Shown piece by piece: positions 6,672-15,115 of a stretch of 16,481 bases of DNA (positions are counted from its first letter, which is position 1; each line of letters opens with the position of its first letter). The DNA is taken from the NCBI GenBank assembly GCA_035547155.1, contig DASZVJ010000187.1:1-16481 (forward strand), written 5' to 3'. This DNA comes from CAZNMF01 sp035547155. Lineage in GTDB: Bacteria; Acidobacteriota; Vicinamibacteria; Vicinamibacterales; SCN-69-37. The notes beneath the pieces were generated by a model, which saw only the letters and a list, made by a program, of their open reading frames with translations, made no database searches and was not told the origin of the DNA. A program made the position numbers and the translations under genes.

Positions 6672-7511
6672 TCAGCCGAGCCGCGCGCCGACCACGTCCT
6701 CGAGGCCGGCGGGCAGCGTGAACTTCGGCGACTGACTGAGAAAGCGTACGGGATTCTCGAAGACCACGCGGTGGATCAGATCTTCGGGATGATGGCGCCG
6801 GCGCATCTCGGCGATGAACTTCGGTACGGCCAGCGGCTCGCTTGGGCCCCAGTCGCACGCACCGGCGACCAGAATCCGATCGGGTCCGTACTTCTCGATC
6901 ATGTCGACCGCGCGCTGTGCCGACACCTTCGTCTGCGGATACAGCGTGAGCCCGGCCCAATAGCCGTGTTCGAGGATCTGCTCGATCGTGTGCTCTTCGG
7001 CGTGATCGACGATGACGCGGCCGGGCGCGAGATCGGGATAGCGGCGCAGCACGTCGATCGTCACGCGCGTGCCCTTGTGCTTGTCCTCGAGATGCGGCGT
7101 GTGAATCAGGACGAGCTGGCGAAGCTGCGTCGCGAGCTCGACCTGCTCGGTGTAGGTCGCGATCTCGTTGCGCGTGACGCGGTTCATGCCGATCTCGCCG
7201 ATGCCGAGCACCGTCGGGCGCTCGAGATACTTCGGAATCCGACGCAGCACCTCGACCGAGATCTCCCGATCGTCAGACTCCTTCGGGTTCATGCCGATCC
7301 ACGTGTAGTGCTGCACGCGGTACTGCGCCGCGCGCTTCGGCTCGAACTCGGTCAACTGCTTGAAGTAGTCCTCGAAGCCGTCGGCCGTGCTGCGATCCCA
7401 CCCGGCCCAGAATGCCGGCTCGGTCAGCGCGACACAGCCCGTGAGCGCCATCGCGGCGTAGTCGTCCGTCGTCCGCGAGACCATGTGCGCGTGGTGATCG
7501 ATGTAGCGCAT
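6672..7511 (-). CDS. eboB: EboB-like TatD-family metal-dependent hydrolase
   Basis: A 279-residue amidohydrolase-fold protein of the TatD family. Expected metal ligands are all visible: HAH at 7-9 (YIDHHAHM), E106 in GIGEIGMN, H137 in LIHTPH, H170 in VDHAEEH and D220 in GACDWG. TatD proteins are metal-dependent nucleases or hydrolases; the substrate of EboB is unknown. The C-terminal FENPVRFLSQSP is typical of the family. Its ATG overlaps the stop of the preceding small gene by one base (TAATG), and GGGAG lies 7 bases upstream as a ribosome binding site. This tight joining shows that it is translated with the other cluster genes. Confidence 0.87.
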   Translation of the reverse strand: MRYIDHHAHMVSRTTDDYAAMALTGCVALTEPAFWAGWDRSTADGFEDYFKQLTEFEPKRAAQYRVQHYTWIGMNPKESDDREISVEVLRRIPKYLERPTVLGIGEIGMNRVTRNEIATYTEQVELATQLRQLVLIHTPHLEDKHKGTRVTIDVLRRYPDLAPGRVIVDHAEEHTIEQILEHGYWAGLTLYPQTKVSAQRAVDMIEKYGPDRILVAGACDWGPSEPLAVPKFIAEMRRRHHPEDLIHRVVFENPVRFLSQSPKFTLPAGLEDVVGARLG

Positions 7512-7828
7512 TACCGCACTCCCGCGTTCGATCGATCGTACGCGCCGACGGCGCCTTTGCGATCGAGCGCCGGCAGCGGCTCCGACGTCGGATCGCTCAG
7601 CAGCATCTGGATCTCGCGCACGCGATTCGGACTGCCGCTGGCGAGAATCGTCAGGGCCTCGGCCAGGGCCTGCATGCGGAAGTCGCGATCGGCGGCCGTT
7701 GCGTCGGCGCGATCGAGCCGATCGAGAAACGCCGCGACTTCGATCACGCGGTTGCGGTTCTCGATGAAGTACTCGTCGACCAGTTGCGTCGGCGTCATCG
7801 GCGATGGGCGCGGCGGCTGGAGGCTCAT
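7511..7828 (-). CDS. Small unassigned protein inside the ebo cluster
   Basis: A 105-residue soluble protein with no signal peptide or membrane segment. A proline-rich start is followed by a probable helical core at about 14-80, with VDEYFIENRNRVIEVAAFLD at 17-36 and RMQALAEALTIL at 51-62, and a polar tail. It starts at an ATG that overlaps the eboD stop (ATGA) and ends in a one-base overlap with eboB (TAATG), so it is a firm member of the operon. I do not recognise its family. EboA is the one ebo protein without another candidate here, but as I recall EboA is longer, so equating them would rest on position only. M11 is a possible second start without a visible ribosome binding site; the first has GAGGTG just upstream. 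Confidence 0.8.
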   Translation of the reverse strand: MSLQPPRPSPMTPTQLVDEYFIENRNRVIEVAAFLDRLDRADATAADRDFRMQALAEALTILASGSPNRVREIQMLLSDPTSEPLPALDRKGAVGAYDRSNAGVR

Positions 7829-9054
7829 GACACACCTCGCGCGGGGGCCGCGAGCAGCATCTCGTCGCCGGCGGCATTGGACGCGCGCGCGGCTTCGATG
7901 CGTGTGAGGACCCCGATGCTTCGGATCATAACCTCCGTCCGGATCTCGTGCACGTCGAACGCCGTGCCGATGCCCCTCAGCAGCATGACGGTGAGCCGTC
8001 CCCCGAGATGCTCGCGGAACTCTTCGAGCCCGCGGAGCACGGACGAGGGATGATCCGGCGCGTCGGCATACGCGGAGAGCTCCGGGACGGCGACTGGCAC
8101 CTGCAGCGCGAGCAGCAGATCGATGACGCGCTGCCAGTCGTGAGCCGGCAGGTATCCGCTCAGGCACGCGTATGTCGTGTCGAGCGCGATCCCGATCGCG
8201 ACGGCTTCGCCATGGCGCAGCCGATGGCCTGTCAGCTGTTCGAGCCTGTGCGCGGCCCAGTGGCCGAAGTCGAGCGGGCGCGAGCTGCCGAGCTCGAACG
8301 GATCGCCGCCCTGCGAGATGTGCGCGAGGTGCAGCTCCGCCGATCGTCTGATCAGGCGCCGCATCGTCTCACGATCACGCGCGACGATCGCCGGCGCGCC
8401 GGACTCGAGCTGCGCGAAGAACGCCGCGTCGCGGATGAGCGCGGCTTTGACGGCCTCGGAGACGCCGCTGCGCCAGTCGCGCTCCTCGAGCGTGTCGAGG
8501 AAATCGAAGTCGTTGAGCACCGCGAACGGCGGCGCGAACGTGCCGAAGTAGTTCTTCTTGCCGTACGCGTTGACGCCGTTCTTCACGCCGATCGCCGAGT
8601 CGTCCTGCGACAGCACCGTCGTCGGCACGCGAATCAGGCGAATGCCGCGATGCGCCGTCGCCGCCGCGTAGCCCGCGAGATCGAGCAGCGCGCCGCCGCC
8701 GATCGCGATCACGTAGGAGTGGCGGCAGAGCGCGGCGTCGCGGATGAGCTCGTGGACGGCGTCGAGGTGCTGCGGATCGTTCTTCACCTGTTCGCCGCCT
8801 GGCAGCACGAGCGGCGGCGCGACGAGCCGCAGCGCGTCGCGATGCGCGCCGGCGTAGTGGTCGATCTGCTGGAGCAGCGCCGCGTGCGTGCGTGCGACGC
8901 CATCGTCGACGACGACGACCGCATCGGCGGGCGCCGGATCGCCAGCGACCGAGACGAGGTTCCGCAGGATCGGATTCGCCGGATCGAAGAGGCCCGTCGT
9001 GAAGTAGACGGGAAAACGGAACGTCACGCGAACGGACTGATCGATCACATCCAT
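7825..9054 (-). CDS. eboD: EboD-like sugar-phosphate cyclase (3-dehydroquinate synthase superfamily)
   Basis: A 409-residue member of the dehydroquinate synthase superfamily. The NAD-binding glycine loop is AIGGGALLDLAGYAAA (117-132). The substrate-site block VPTTVLSQDDSAIGVKNGVN (143-162) followed by AYGKKNYFGTF differs from true AroB (VPTTLLAQVDSSVGGKT) and matches the EboD branch. Probable zinc ligands are E200 (SGVSEAVKAAL), H265 (LDFGHWAAHRLE) and H281 (LRHGEAVAIGI). Members of this superfamily cyclise sugar phosphates such as DAHP or sedoheptulose 7-phosphate; what EboD makes is not established. The ATG at 9054 lies 2 bp after the eboC stop, and the gene ends in a 4-base ATGA overlap with the next. 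No strong ribosome binding site is seen, consistent with coupling. Confidence 0.87.
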   Translation of the reverse strand: MDVIDQSVRVTFRFPVYFTTGLFDPANPILRNLVSVAGDPAPADAVVVVDDGVARTHAALLQQIDHYAGAHRDALRLVAPPLVLPGGEQVKNDPQHLDAVHELIRDAALCRHSYVIAIGGGALLDLAGYAAATAHRGIRLIRVPTTVLSQDDSAIGVKNGVNAYGKKNYFGTFAPPFAVLNDFDFLDTLEERDWRSGVSEAVKAALIRDAAFFAQLESGAPAIVARDRETMRRLIRRSAELHLAHISQGGDPFELGSSRPLDFGHWAAHRLEQLTGHRLRHGEAVAIGIALDTTYACLSGYLPAHDWQRVIDLLLALQVPVAVPELSAYADAPDHPSSVLRGLEEFREHLGGRLTVMLLRGIGTAFDVHEIRTEVMIRSIGVLTRIEAARASNAAGDEMLLAAPARGVS

Positions 9055-9056
9055 GG

Positions 9057-9953
9057 CTACGTCACGGCAAACAACCGCGCCAGCCGTCCCGCCAGCACCG
9101 CTGTGGCGAGCACCGCCAGACTCACCATGATATCGGCGTACGCCGCGGCGATCACAGCGTCGAGTAGCACGAGCGAGAGCACGCCGGTGCGCACGGCGGT
9201 CCGGATCGTCGCAGGCGATGGATCGCGCCACGCACGCCAGAAGGGCGGCAGCAGACGAACCGCCAAACCCGCGGCGAGTATGACGGCCCACGCGCGCGCG
9301 ACGCCTGCGGATGGCCGCATGGCCAGTGCAAGCGCGGCGCCGGCGACGCCGCCGACGAGCAGGAGCGCAACCAGCGCGACGGGACGCTTCCCGCCGCCGA
9401 CCTCGCCCCGGCTCAGCACCGTGACGCCGGCGATGTAGACGAGCGGCAGCAGCGCAAGCCGCCACGACACGCTGACCGTGCCCGATGCAGCCGTCATGCC
9501 GAGCATCAAGTTCAGCGCACGGCACGCGCCCATGTTGATGGGGCCGAAAAAGGCGTGGCGCTTGCCGAGCGCGTCATAGAGAAGCACGGCCAGCGCGACG
9601 GCGCCAGCCATCATGGCGCTCGACGCGCCGGAGCCGGCAGCGAATGCCACGCCGGCGATGAGCAGCGTCGCACCGAGCGTCGCGGCCGATGTCGCGGTGA
9701 CACGACCACTGGGAATCGGACGCTCGGGACGCTCGACGGCGTCGACGTGCCGATCGAAGTAGTCGTTGAGGACGACGCCACCGGCATAGAGACACGCGGT
9801 CGAGGGCACGAGCCACCAGAAGTGGCTTGACCATGACGCGCCAGCGACCGCGGCGCCCGCGAGCACGTCGGCCACGGCGGTGACGACGTTGGCGGGCCGG
9901 AGCAACTGGAGAAAACTCCGGGTCGGCGCGGAAGAGTGCGTGTGGACGGCCAT
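9057..9953 (-). CDS. eboC: EboC-like UbiA-family prenyltransferase
   Basis: A 298-residue integral membrane prenyltransferase with about eight to nine hydrophobic segments. The first aspartate-rich motif, NDYFDRHVD (63-71), is intact and is followed by RPERPIPSGRV (75-85), both typical of UbiA enzymes. The second motif region reads LLYDALGKRHAFFGPINMGACRALN (124-148) and carries only one Asp where many UbiA enzymes have two, a form common in EboC-like and UbiA-like relatives. The family attaches an isoprenyl chain to an aromatic or similar acceptor; the acceptor is unknown here. It is the first gene of the leftward ebo cluster and is divergent from the cupredoxin gene. The upstream promoter leaves a very short leader, and no good ribosome binding site is visible. 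Confidence 0.86.
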   Translation of the reverse strand: MAVHTHSSAPTRSFLQLLRPANVVTAVADVLAGAAVAGASWSSHFWWLVPSTACLYAGGVVLNDYFDRHVDAVERPERPIPSGRVTATSAATLGATLLIAGVAFAAGSGASSAMMAGAVALAVLLYDALGKRHAFFGPINMGACRALNLMLGMTAASGTVSVSWRLALLPLVYIAGVTVLSRGEVGGGKRPVALVALLLVGGVAGAALALAMRPSAGVARAWAVILAAGLAVRLLPPFWRAWRDPSPATIRTAVRTGVLSLVLLDAVIAAAYADIMVSLAVLATAVLAGRLARLFAVT

Positions 9954-9971
9954 GCGACTCGCTTCGACACT

Positions 9972-9999
9972 CTGCTACGGCGCGCCGGGGCCCTGTCAA
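9972..9999 (-). promoter_or_regulatory. Likely sigma-70-type promoter of the ebo cluster
   Basis: On the minus strand a perfect TTGACA (9999-9994) is followed after 16 bases by TAGCAG (9977-9972), a weak -10 match. The spacer contains the perfect 10-bp palindrome CGGCGCGCCG (9978-9987) and GGGCCC (9988-9993), which could be a repressor site. Transcription would begin near 9965, only about a dozen bases before the eboC ATG. Confidence 0.5.
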
Positions 10000-10085
10000 G
10001 ACATGGCGCCGTTCGTGCCTATTCACCTCCGGCGAATGGCTCGATTCCTCGCCCGCAGGCGCTCGTCCGGCGGGCGTCCGTTGAC

Positions 10086-10114
10086 TTGGCGAGCGAATGC
10101 GGGTCCGCTATTCT
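10086..10114 (+). promoter_or_regulatory. Likely promoter of the cupredoxin gene
   Basis: TTGGCG (10086-10091) and TATTCT (10109-10114) are 17 bp apart. A better -35 hexamer, TTGACT at 10081-10086, is present but at a 22-bp distance. The small palindrome ACGTC-GTA-GACGT (10123-10135) lies just past the expected start of transcription and may be an operator. The leader is about 65 bases. Confidence 0.5.
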
Positions 10115-10186
10115 GAAGGCACACGTCGTAGACGTTTGGCCGCGCGCGCACGAGGCACGCGCGAGCGTGAAAGGACAAGACGAATC

Positions 10187-10678
10187 ATGAAGCGCGCATC
10201 CGTACTCATCGCATTGATCGCCGCGGCGGCGTTCGTCGCGCATCCGTTGGCGCAGGCTCCGGCCGCGAAGCCCGCAGCAGCGGCCGCTGGTCAGGGCCGT
10301 CTCATCGAGATCACCGCAACCGATCAGATGAAATTCTCCGTGACGACGATCACGGCCAAGCCGGGCGAGCTGCTGCACGTGCGGCTGAAAGGCGTCGGCA
10401 CGATGCCGAAGATGGCGATGCAGCACAACTTCGTGCTGTTGACTGCTGGTGCGGATGCCACCGCGTTCGCGAACGATGCGATGATGGCCGCGGCCACGGC
10501 ATACATTCCCGCCGCCAAGAAGGCCCAGGTGATCGCGCACACGCCGACGATGGTGGGCGCCGGTGAGACGAGCGACGTGACGTTCAAGGCGCCAGCGAAG
10601 GCCGGCACCTACACGTATCTGTGCAGCTTCCCCGGCCACTTCGCGACCGGCATGAAGGGCACGCTGACGGTCCAGTAG
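10187..10678 (+). CDS. Exported azurin/auracyanin-like cupredoxin
   Basis: A 163-residue blue copper protein. Residues 1-24 form a Sec signal peptide (hydrophobic core LIALIAAAAFVA, probable cleavage after LAQA), followed by an Ala/Pro-rich linker to about 36. The type 1 copper ligands are all present in the azurin arrangement: H80 in MQHNFVLL, and C146, H151 and M156 in YLCSFPGHFATGMKG. It should carry single electrons in the periplasm or at the membrane surface. The ATG at 10187 was chosen because it begins the signal peptide and has AAAGGA at 10170-10175; an upstream ATG at 10097 in the same frame would add an Arg-rich stretch and is unlikely. It is transcribed away from the ebo cluster from a shared 233-bp intergenic region, so coordinated control is possible but unproven. 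Confidence 0.93.
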   Translation: MKRASVLIALIAAAAFVAHPLAQAPAAKPAAAAAGQGRLIEITATDQMKFSVTTITAKPGELLHVRLKGVGTMPKMAMQHNFVLLTAGADATAFANDAMMAAATAYIPAAKKAQVIAHTPTMVGAGETSDVTFKAPAKAGTYTYLCSFPGHFATGMKGTLTVQ

Positions 10679-10690
10679 TCCTTCAGGCGA

Positions 10691-10725
10691 CGGTCTGCGG
10701 TCCGCTGTCTGCGGGCCGCAGACCG
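10691..10725. terminator. Inverted repeat between convergent genes, possible bidirectional terminator
   Basis: CGGTCTGCGG (10691-10700) and CCGCAGACCG (10716-10725) are perfect 10-bp complements with a 15-base loop, starting 12 bp after the cupredoxin stop. GTCTGCGG occurs once more inside the loop. There is no T tract, so this is not a classical intrinsic terminator; it may slow RNA polymerase or stabilise mRNA ends for both convergent genes. Confidence 0.45.
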
Positions 10726-10740
10726 CCGGCAGCTCGTTCG

Positions 10741-10768
10741 CGTAGCCGGTAGCCCGTGGCCTGCAGCC
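10741..10768. repeat. 7-bp tandem repeat, diverged YGTAGCC unit (4 copies)
   Basis: CGTAGCC, GGTAGCC, CGTGGCC and TGCAGCC run head to tail and belong to the same unit as the array at 192-233. The array ends 9 bp before the 3' end of the leftward activator gene. Confidence 0.75.
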
Positions 10769-10777
10769 TCGCAGCCG

Positions 10778-12355
<1,578 letters not shown>

Positions 12356-12578
12356 ATTTGTCTATTCGTCCAATGGCCTGGTCAGGATTGTTGCAATGTT
12401 CGGAGCCGGAATCAACAGCGATTCGCGCGACCGTGCACGAATGTGCGGATAGGGATCGCGGATCAGCCGTCGTATCGCCGAAGATGTCCGACGCCTCTGG
12501 AATCCGAACAGAAACGTTGAAACTCCCTGCGCGCCGGTTCGCGGTTTCATACGCGGCCTCGGCGCACAACTCCTGTTC

Positions 12579-12606
12579 TGACACCAGTTACCGCATGAAT
12601 GTGTCA
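12579..12606. promoter_or_regulatory. Inverted repeat TGACAC-N16-GTGTCA, candidate activator site
   Basis: Perfect 6-bp arms at 12579-12584 and 12601-12606 lie upstream of the sigma-54 promoter at 12621. The site is centred about 54 bp before the expected transcription start, closer than most enhancer sites. No TGT-N10-ACA (NifA-type) site was found between 12356 and 12620. Apart from this and the promoter, the 319-bp gap between the divergent genes shows nothing I can name. Confidence 0.3.
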
Positions 12607-12620
12607 ATGGCGAGACGCGC

Positions 12621-12636
12621 TGGCCCGCGGCTTGCT
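12621..12636 (+). promoter_or_regulatory. Sigma-54 (-24/-12) promoter of the HExxH gene
   Basis: TGGCCCGCGGCTTGCT matches the sigma-54 consensus TGGCACG-N4-TTGCW at every defined base except one (C for A). The GG (12622-12623) and GC (12634-12635) pairs are exactly 10 bases apart, as required. Transcription would start near 12647, 28 bp before the ATG. A sigma-54 activator is encoded immediately upstream in the opposite direction. Confidence 0.65.
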
Positions 12637-12674
12637 GGATCTCCAGGCAGCCGGCCTTCCGGCAGGAGGTCCCC

Positions 12675-13262
12675 ATGTCGAAGGCGGCATACGCGGCGAT
12701 GGCGCTCATCGCCGTCCTGGCAGCGGTGCAGGACGCGCGCGCCGAGGATGCGGACGATGGCAATCGGCGCGCGTACTGCGGCGCGCTTCCGCCCAATCTC
12801 GAGATCCCTGCGATCTACCGTGCCGACGTCGTGCGGCTCGTCGAGCGATCGCCGACGCTGCGCCGGCAATGCGCGGCGATTGCTGCGGCTGCGGTCACCG
12901 TGCGCGTCGTCGTGCACGACGTGGCGCCGCTACTCGACGAGTGCCGTGCCAGCGGCACGTTCCGACGGTTGCCGTCGGGACGCCTGGATGCGCGGATCGA
13001 TCTCCCGTTCAACCGTGATTTTCCCGAGCTGCTGGCCCACGAGCTCGAACATGTCCTCGAGCAGATCGAAGGCCTGCGTCTGTCGGATCTGGCGGATCGG
13101 CGGGCGGGTGGCGTGAAGCGGACGCGCGGGGGCGCGTTCGAGACACAGCGGGCGCGCAATGCCGGACGCGCCGCCGCGCTCGAAGTCGAGACGAACGAGC
13201 GGCTATCGCATCAGCGCGTATCGCTGGCCGACGCGGCCTGGGCGCGGCTGCCGAGCCACTGA
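12675..13262 (+). CDS. Small exported protein with HExxH motif, putative zinc metallopeptidase
   Basis: A 195-residue protein with a probable Sec signal peptide (1-23, AALIAVLAAVQDARA-like core, cleavage before E24). The mature part contains LLAHELEHVLEQIEG at 119-133, with H122, E123 and H126 forming an HExxH zinc motif. A later segment, GAFETQRARNAG at 153-164, offers E156 as a possible third ligand. Three cysteines (C35, C66, C90) could form one disulfide. I do not recognise a named family, so peptidase activity is inferred from the motif only. The ATG is supported by AGGAGG at 12664-12669, five bases upstream. It lies behind a sigma-54 promoter, divergent from a sigma-54 activator, and its last 52 bp overlap the end of the convergent M61 peptidase gene. 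Confidence 0.78.
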   Translation: MSKAAYAAMALIAVLAAVQDARAEDADDGNRRAYCGALPPNLEIPAIYRADVVRLVERSPTLRRQCAAIAAAAVTVRVVVHDVAPLLDECRASGTFRRLPSGRLDARIDLPFNRDFPELLAHELEHVLEQIEGLRLSDLADRRAGGVKRTRGGAFETQRARNAGRAAALEVETNERLSHQRVSLADAAWARLPSH

Positions 13263-15115
13263 GCGCGCAGACGGCGTTGCGCGTCCGTGGGCGTCGGATC
13301 TTCCGTCCAGATGACGTCGTTCGGATCCGGGGCGACGACGACGGTCGTCGCGAACCTCCGGCCGTCGCGCCGCTCGGCACCGATTGCGAGGCGATCGCCT
13401 GGCCGTGCGCCTGCGACGCGCGCATTCCAGCGCGCGAGCGTCGCAGGCTCGCCATCGATCGTCACGATGCGATCGCCGGCGTCGAGACCGGCCGCATAGA
13501 GTGGCGAGCCGAACGGGGCCAGCCACTCGCCGCGCGACGGATGCGCCGGACCGAGACGTAGTCCACTGCCATCGGCGGAGACCTGCGGCGCGCCGACCCA
13601 GCCGTTGGGAGAGACGTCGCGGTTCGGCACGAAGCCGGCGGCGGCAAACAGCGGCGCGACGTCGATCGCGTCATGGCCTTCGACATCGCGATCGAAAAAT
13701 GCGTCCGCAAACGCCGCGTCACCGGTGAGATCGGCCAGAATCCGCCGTAGATCGGACAGCGTGTACGGCTTGGCGACGTAGCCGGGCTTCGTCGCCACTG
13801 GCTTTCCGAACGCCTGCCACAGTCGCCGCATGTAGTCGTCGAGCGACTGCTGCCCACCCGATCGCTCGCGCAACGTGAGATCGAGGTCGAGCGCGAGGCC
13901 CGCGCCGACGTCGTAGTAGGACAGGAACGTCCGGCTGCTGTCGCTCACGTCGTTGGCGACGGCCGCGTCGGCGAAGGGCGCGTACTCACTCATCTCGACC
14001 GCCGATCGCGTCTGTCGTGCGGACGACGATTGCTGGACGAGGGGCCCGTACGCCAATGGCACGCTGCTGCTGAAGCCCGCGCGCCGCAAGAGCAGCTCGC
14101 CGTAGTACTGCGTGAACCCTTCACCGAGCCAGAGGCAGCACGTCACGTTCTCGCGCGTGAAGTCGAACGGCTCGAGCCCGACAGGCCTGATGCGCTCGAT
14201 GTTCCAGTTGTGGAAGAACTCGTGCGCGACCATGTCGAGCACGTCGAGGCGCCCGCTGGCTGTGCGCACACTGATCGCCGGAGACGAGATGTACGTGCTG
14301 TTGCGATGTTCCATCGCATCGCTGTGCGTCCAGCCGACGAGATCGAGCAGGAACGTATACGTGCCGGGCTCGTACTCGGGAAACTCGCCGAACACGGCCA
14401 TCTCTTCGCGCACGAGACGCGCGATGAGCGCGGCGAGCGCGTCGACGTCGGCCTGCGTGCCGTCGCTGTGCGCCATCACGCGGAAGTGCGCTGGCGCGTG
14501 ACCGGGATTCGGCACATCGAACGTGCTCGTCACCAGCGGCGCGAGCTCCGTCGGACTGTCCATGAAGTACTGCAAATTTGGCGCAGTGAAGCGAAAGGGA
14601 TCGGCCGTCGGAAAGAGCTGTGTGCCCGCGCGCCATTCCGACGAAGGCGGCGGAACGAACGCGATCGCGATCGGCCGGTCGTCCAGTCCGACGGCCCACA
14701 TGAACGTCGCGGGCATGTTCAGATGCGCGTGCGTCGTGTCGACCGCCATGTACGTGCCGTCTGCCGTATCGCCGAAGATCCGATAGACGACGCGGACGGT
14801 GCCGTCGTGGCCGTCGATGCGCCATGTGTCCGCATCCGGTCGCGACGGCGTCAGCGTGCGGCCCGCGCCGTCGAACGCCGCGAACGAGAACACGTTCTTC
14901 GCGAACTCGTGAACCGCGTAGCGGCCGGGCGACGATCGGCTCATCCGTACGTCGAGCGGCGCGCGTCCGACGTTCGGAAAACGCGCCTCGATCTGCAGCC
15001 AGTGATGTTCGGGCTCGGGAAACGTGACGGTATAGCTGACGGCTTGCGGCGTCTGCGCGCGGCTCGGCGTCACGGCGGCGACGACGAGCACGATCGCCGC
15101 GAGGATCCGTGTCAC
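13211..15115 (-). CDS. Secreted M61-family metallopeptidase with C-terminal PDZ domain
   Basis: A 634-residue exported peptidase of the M61 (glycyl aminopeptidase-like) family. Residues 1-20 form a signal peptide ending in SRA. An N-terminal beta domain runs to about 215. The catalytic domain contains DAMEHRNSTY (266-275), the zinc site HEFFHNWN (298-305, H298, E299, H302) and the third-ligand region LWLGEGFTQYYGE (328-340, E332). A PDZ-like domain follows at about 535-620 (SPLYAAGLDAGDRIVTIDGEP). It should cleave peptides in the periplasm or outside the cell. The start is GTG at 15115, which overlaps the previous gene's stop as GTGA and has CGAGGA upstream; it directly begins the signal peptide. 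Its 3' end overlaps the convergent HExxH gene by 52 bp. Confidence 0.93.
   Translation of the reverse strand: MTRILAAIVLVVAAVTPSRAQTPQAVSYTVTFPEPEHHWLQIEARFPNVGRAPLDVRMSRSSPGRYAVHEFAKNVFSFAAFDGAGRTLTPSRPDADTWRIDGHDGTVRVVYRIFGDTADGTYMAVDTTHAHLNMPATFMWAVGLDDRPIAIAFVPPPSSEWRAGTQLFPTADPFRFTAPNLQYFMDSPTELAPLVTSTFDVPNPGHAPAHFRVMAHSDGTQADVDALAALIARLVREEMAVFGEFPEYEPGTYTFLLDLVGWTHSDAMEHRNSTYISSPAISVRTASGRLDVLDMVAHEFFHNWNIERIRPVGLEPFDFTRENVTCCLWLGEGFTQYYGELLLRRAGFSSSVPLAYGPLVQQSSSARQTRSAVEMSEYAPFADAAVANDVSDSSRTFLSYYDVGAGLALDLDLTLRERSGGQQSLDDYMRRLWQAFGKPVATKPGYVAKPYTLSDLRRILADLTGDAAFADAFFDRDVEGHDAIDVAPLFAAAGFVPNRDVSPNGWVGAPQVSADGSGLRLGPAHPSRGEWLAPFGSPLYAAGLDAGDRIVTIDGEPATLARWNARVAGARPGDRLAIGAERRDGRRFATTVVVAPDPNDVIWTEDPTPTDAQRRLRAQWLGSRAQAASASDTR

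Noticed and set aside
7825..9054. Annotation of eboD as aroB (shikimate pathway)
   Set aside because: The block IGVKNGVNAYGKKNYFGTF differs from AroB and the neighbours form an ebo cluster, not a shikimate operon.
10097..10186. Longer cupredoxin starting at 10097
   Set aside because: The extension is Arg-rich, would bury the signal peptide and begins before or at the predicted -10 element.
10019..10639. Leftward open frame antisense to the cupredoxin
   Set aside because: The cupredoxin has all four copper ligands and a signal peptide; the antisense frame has no recognisable feature.
12358..13116. Open frame in the region between the activator and the HExxH gene
   Set aside because: It is Arg/Ser-rich, starts in the intergenic region and overlaps the better supported HExxH gene, which has a signal peptide and a good ribosome binding site.
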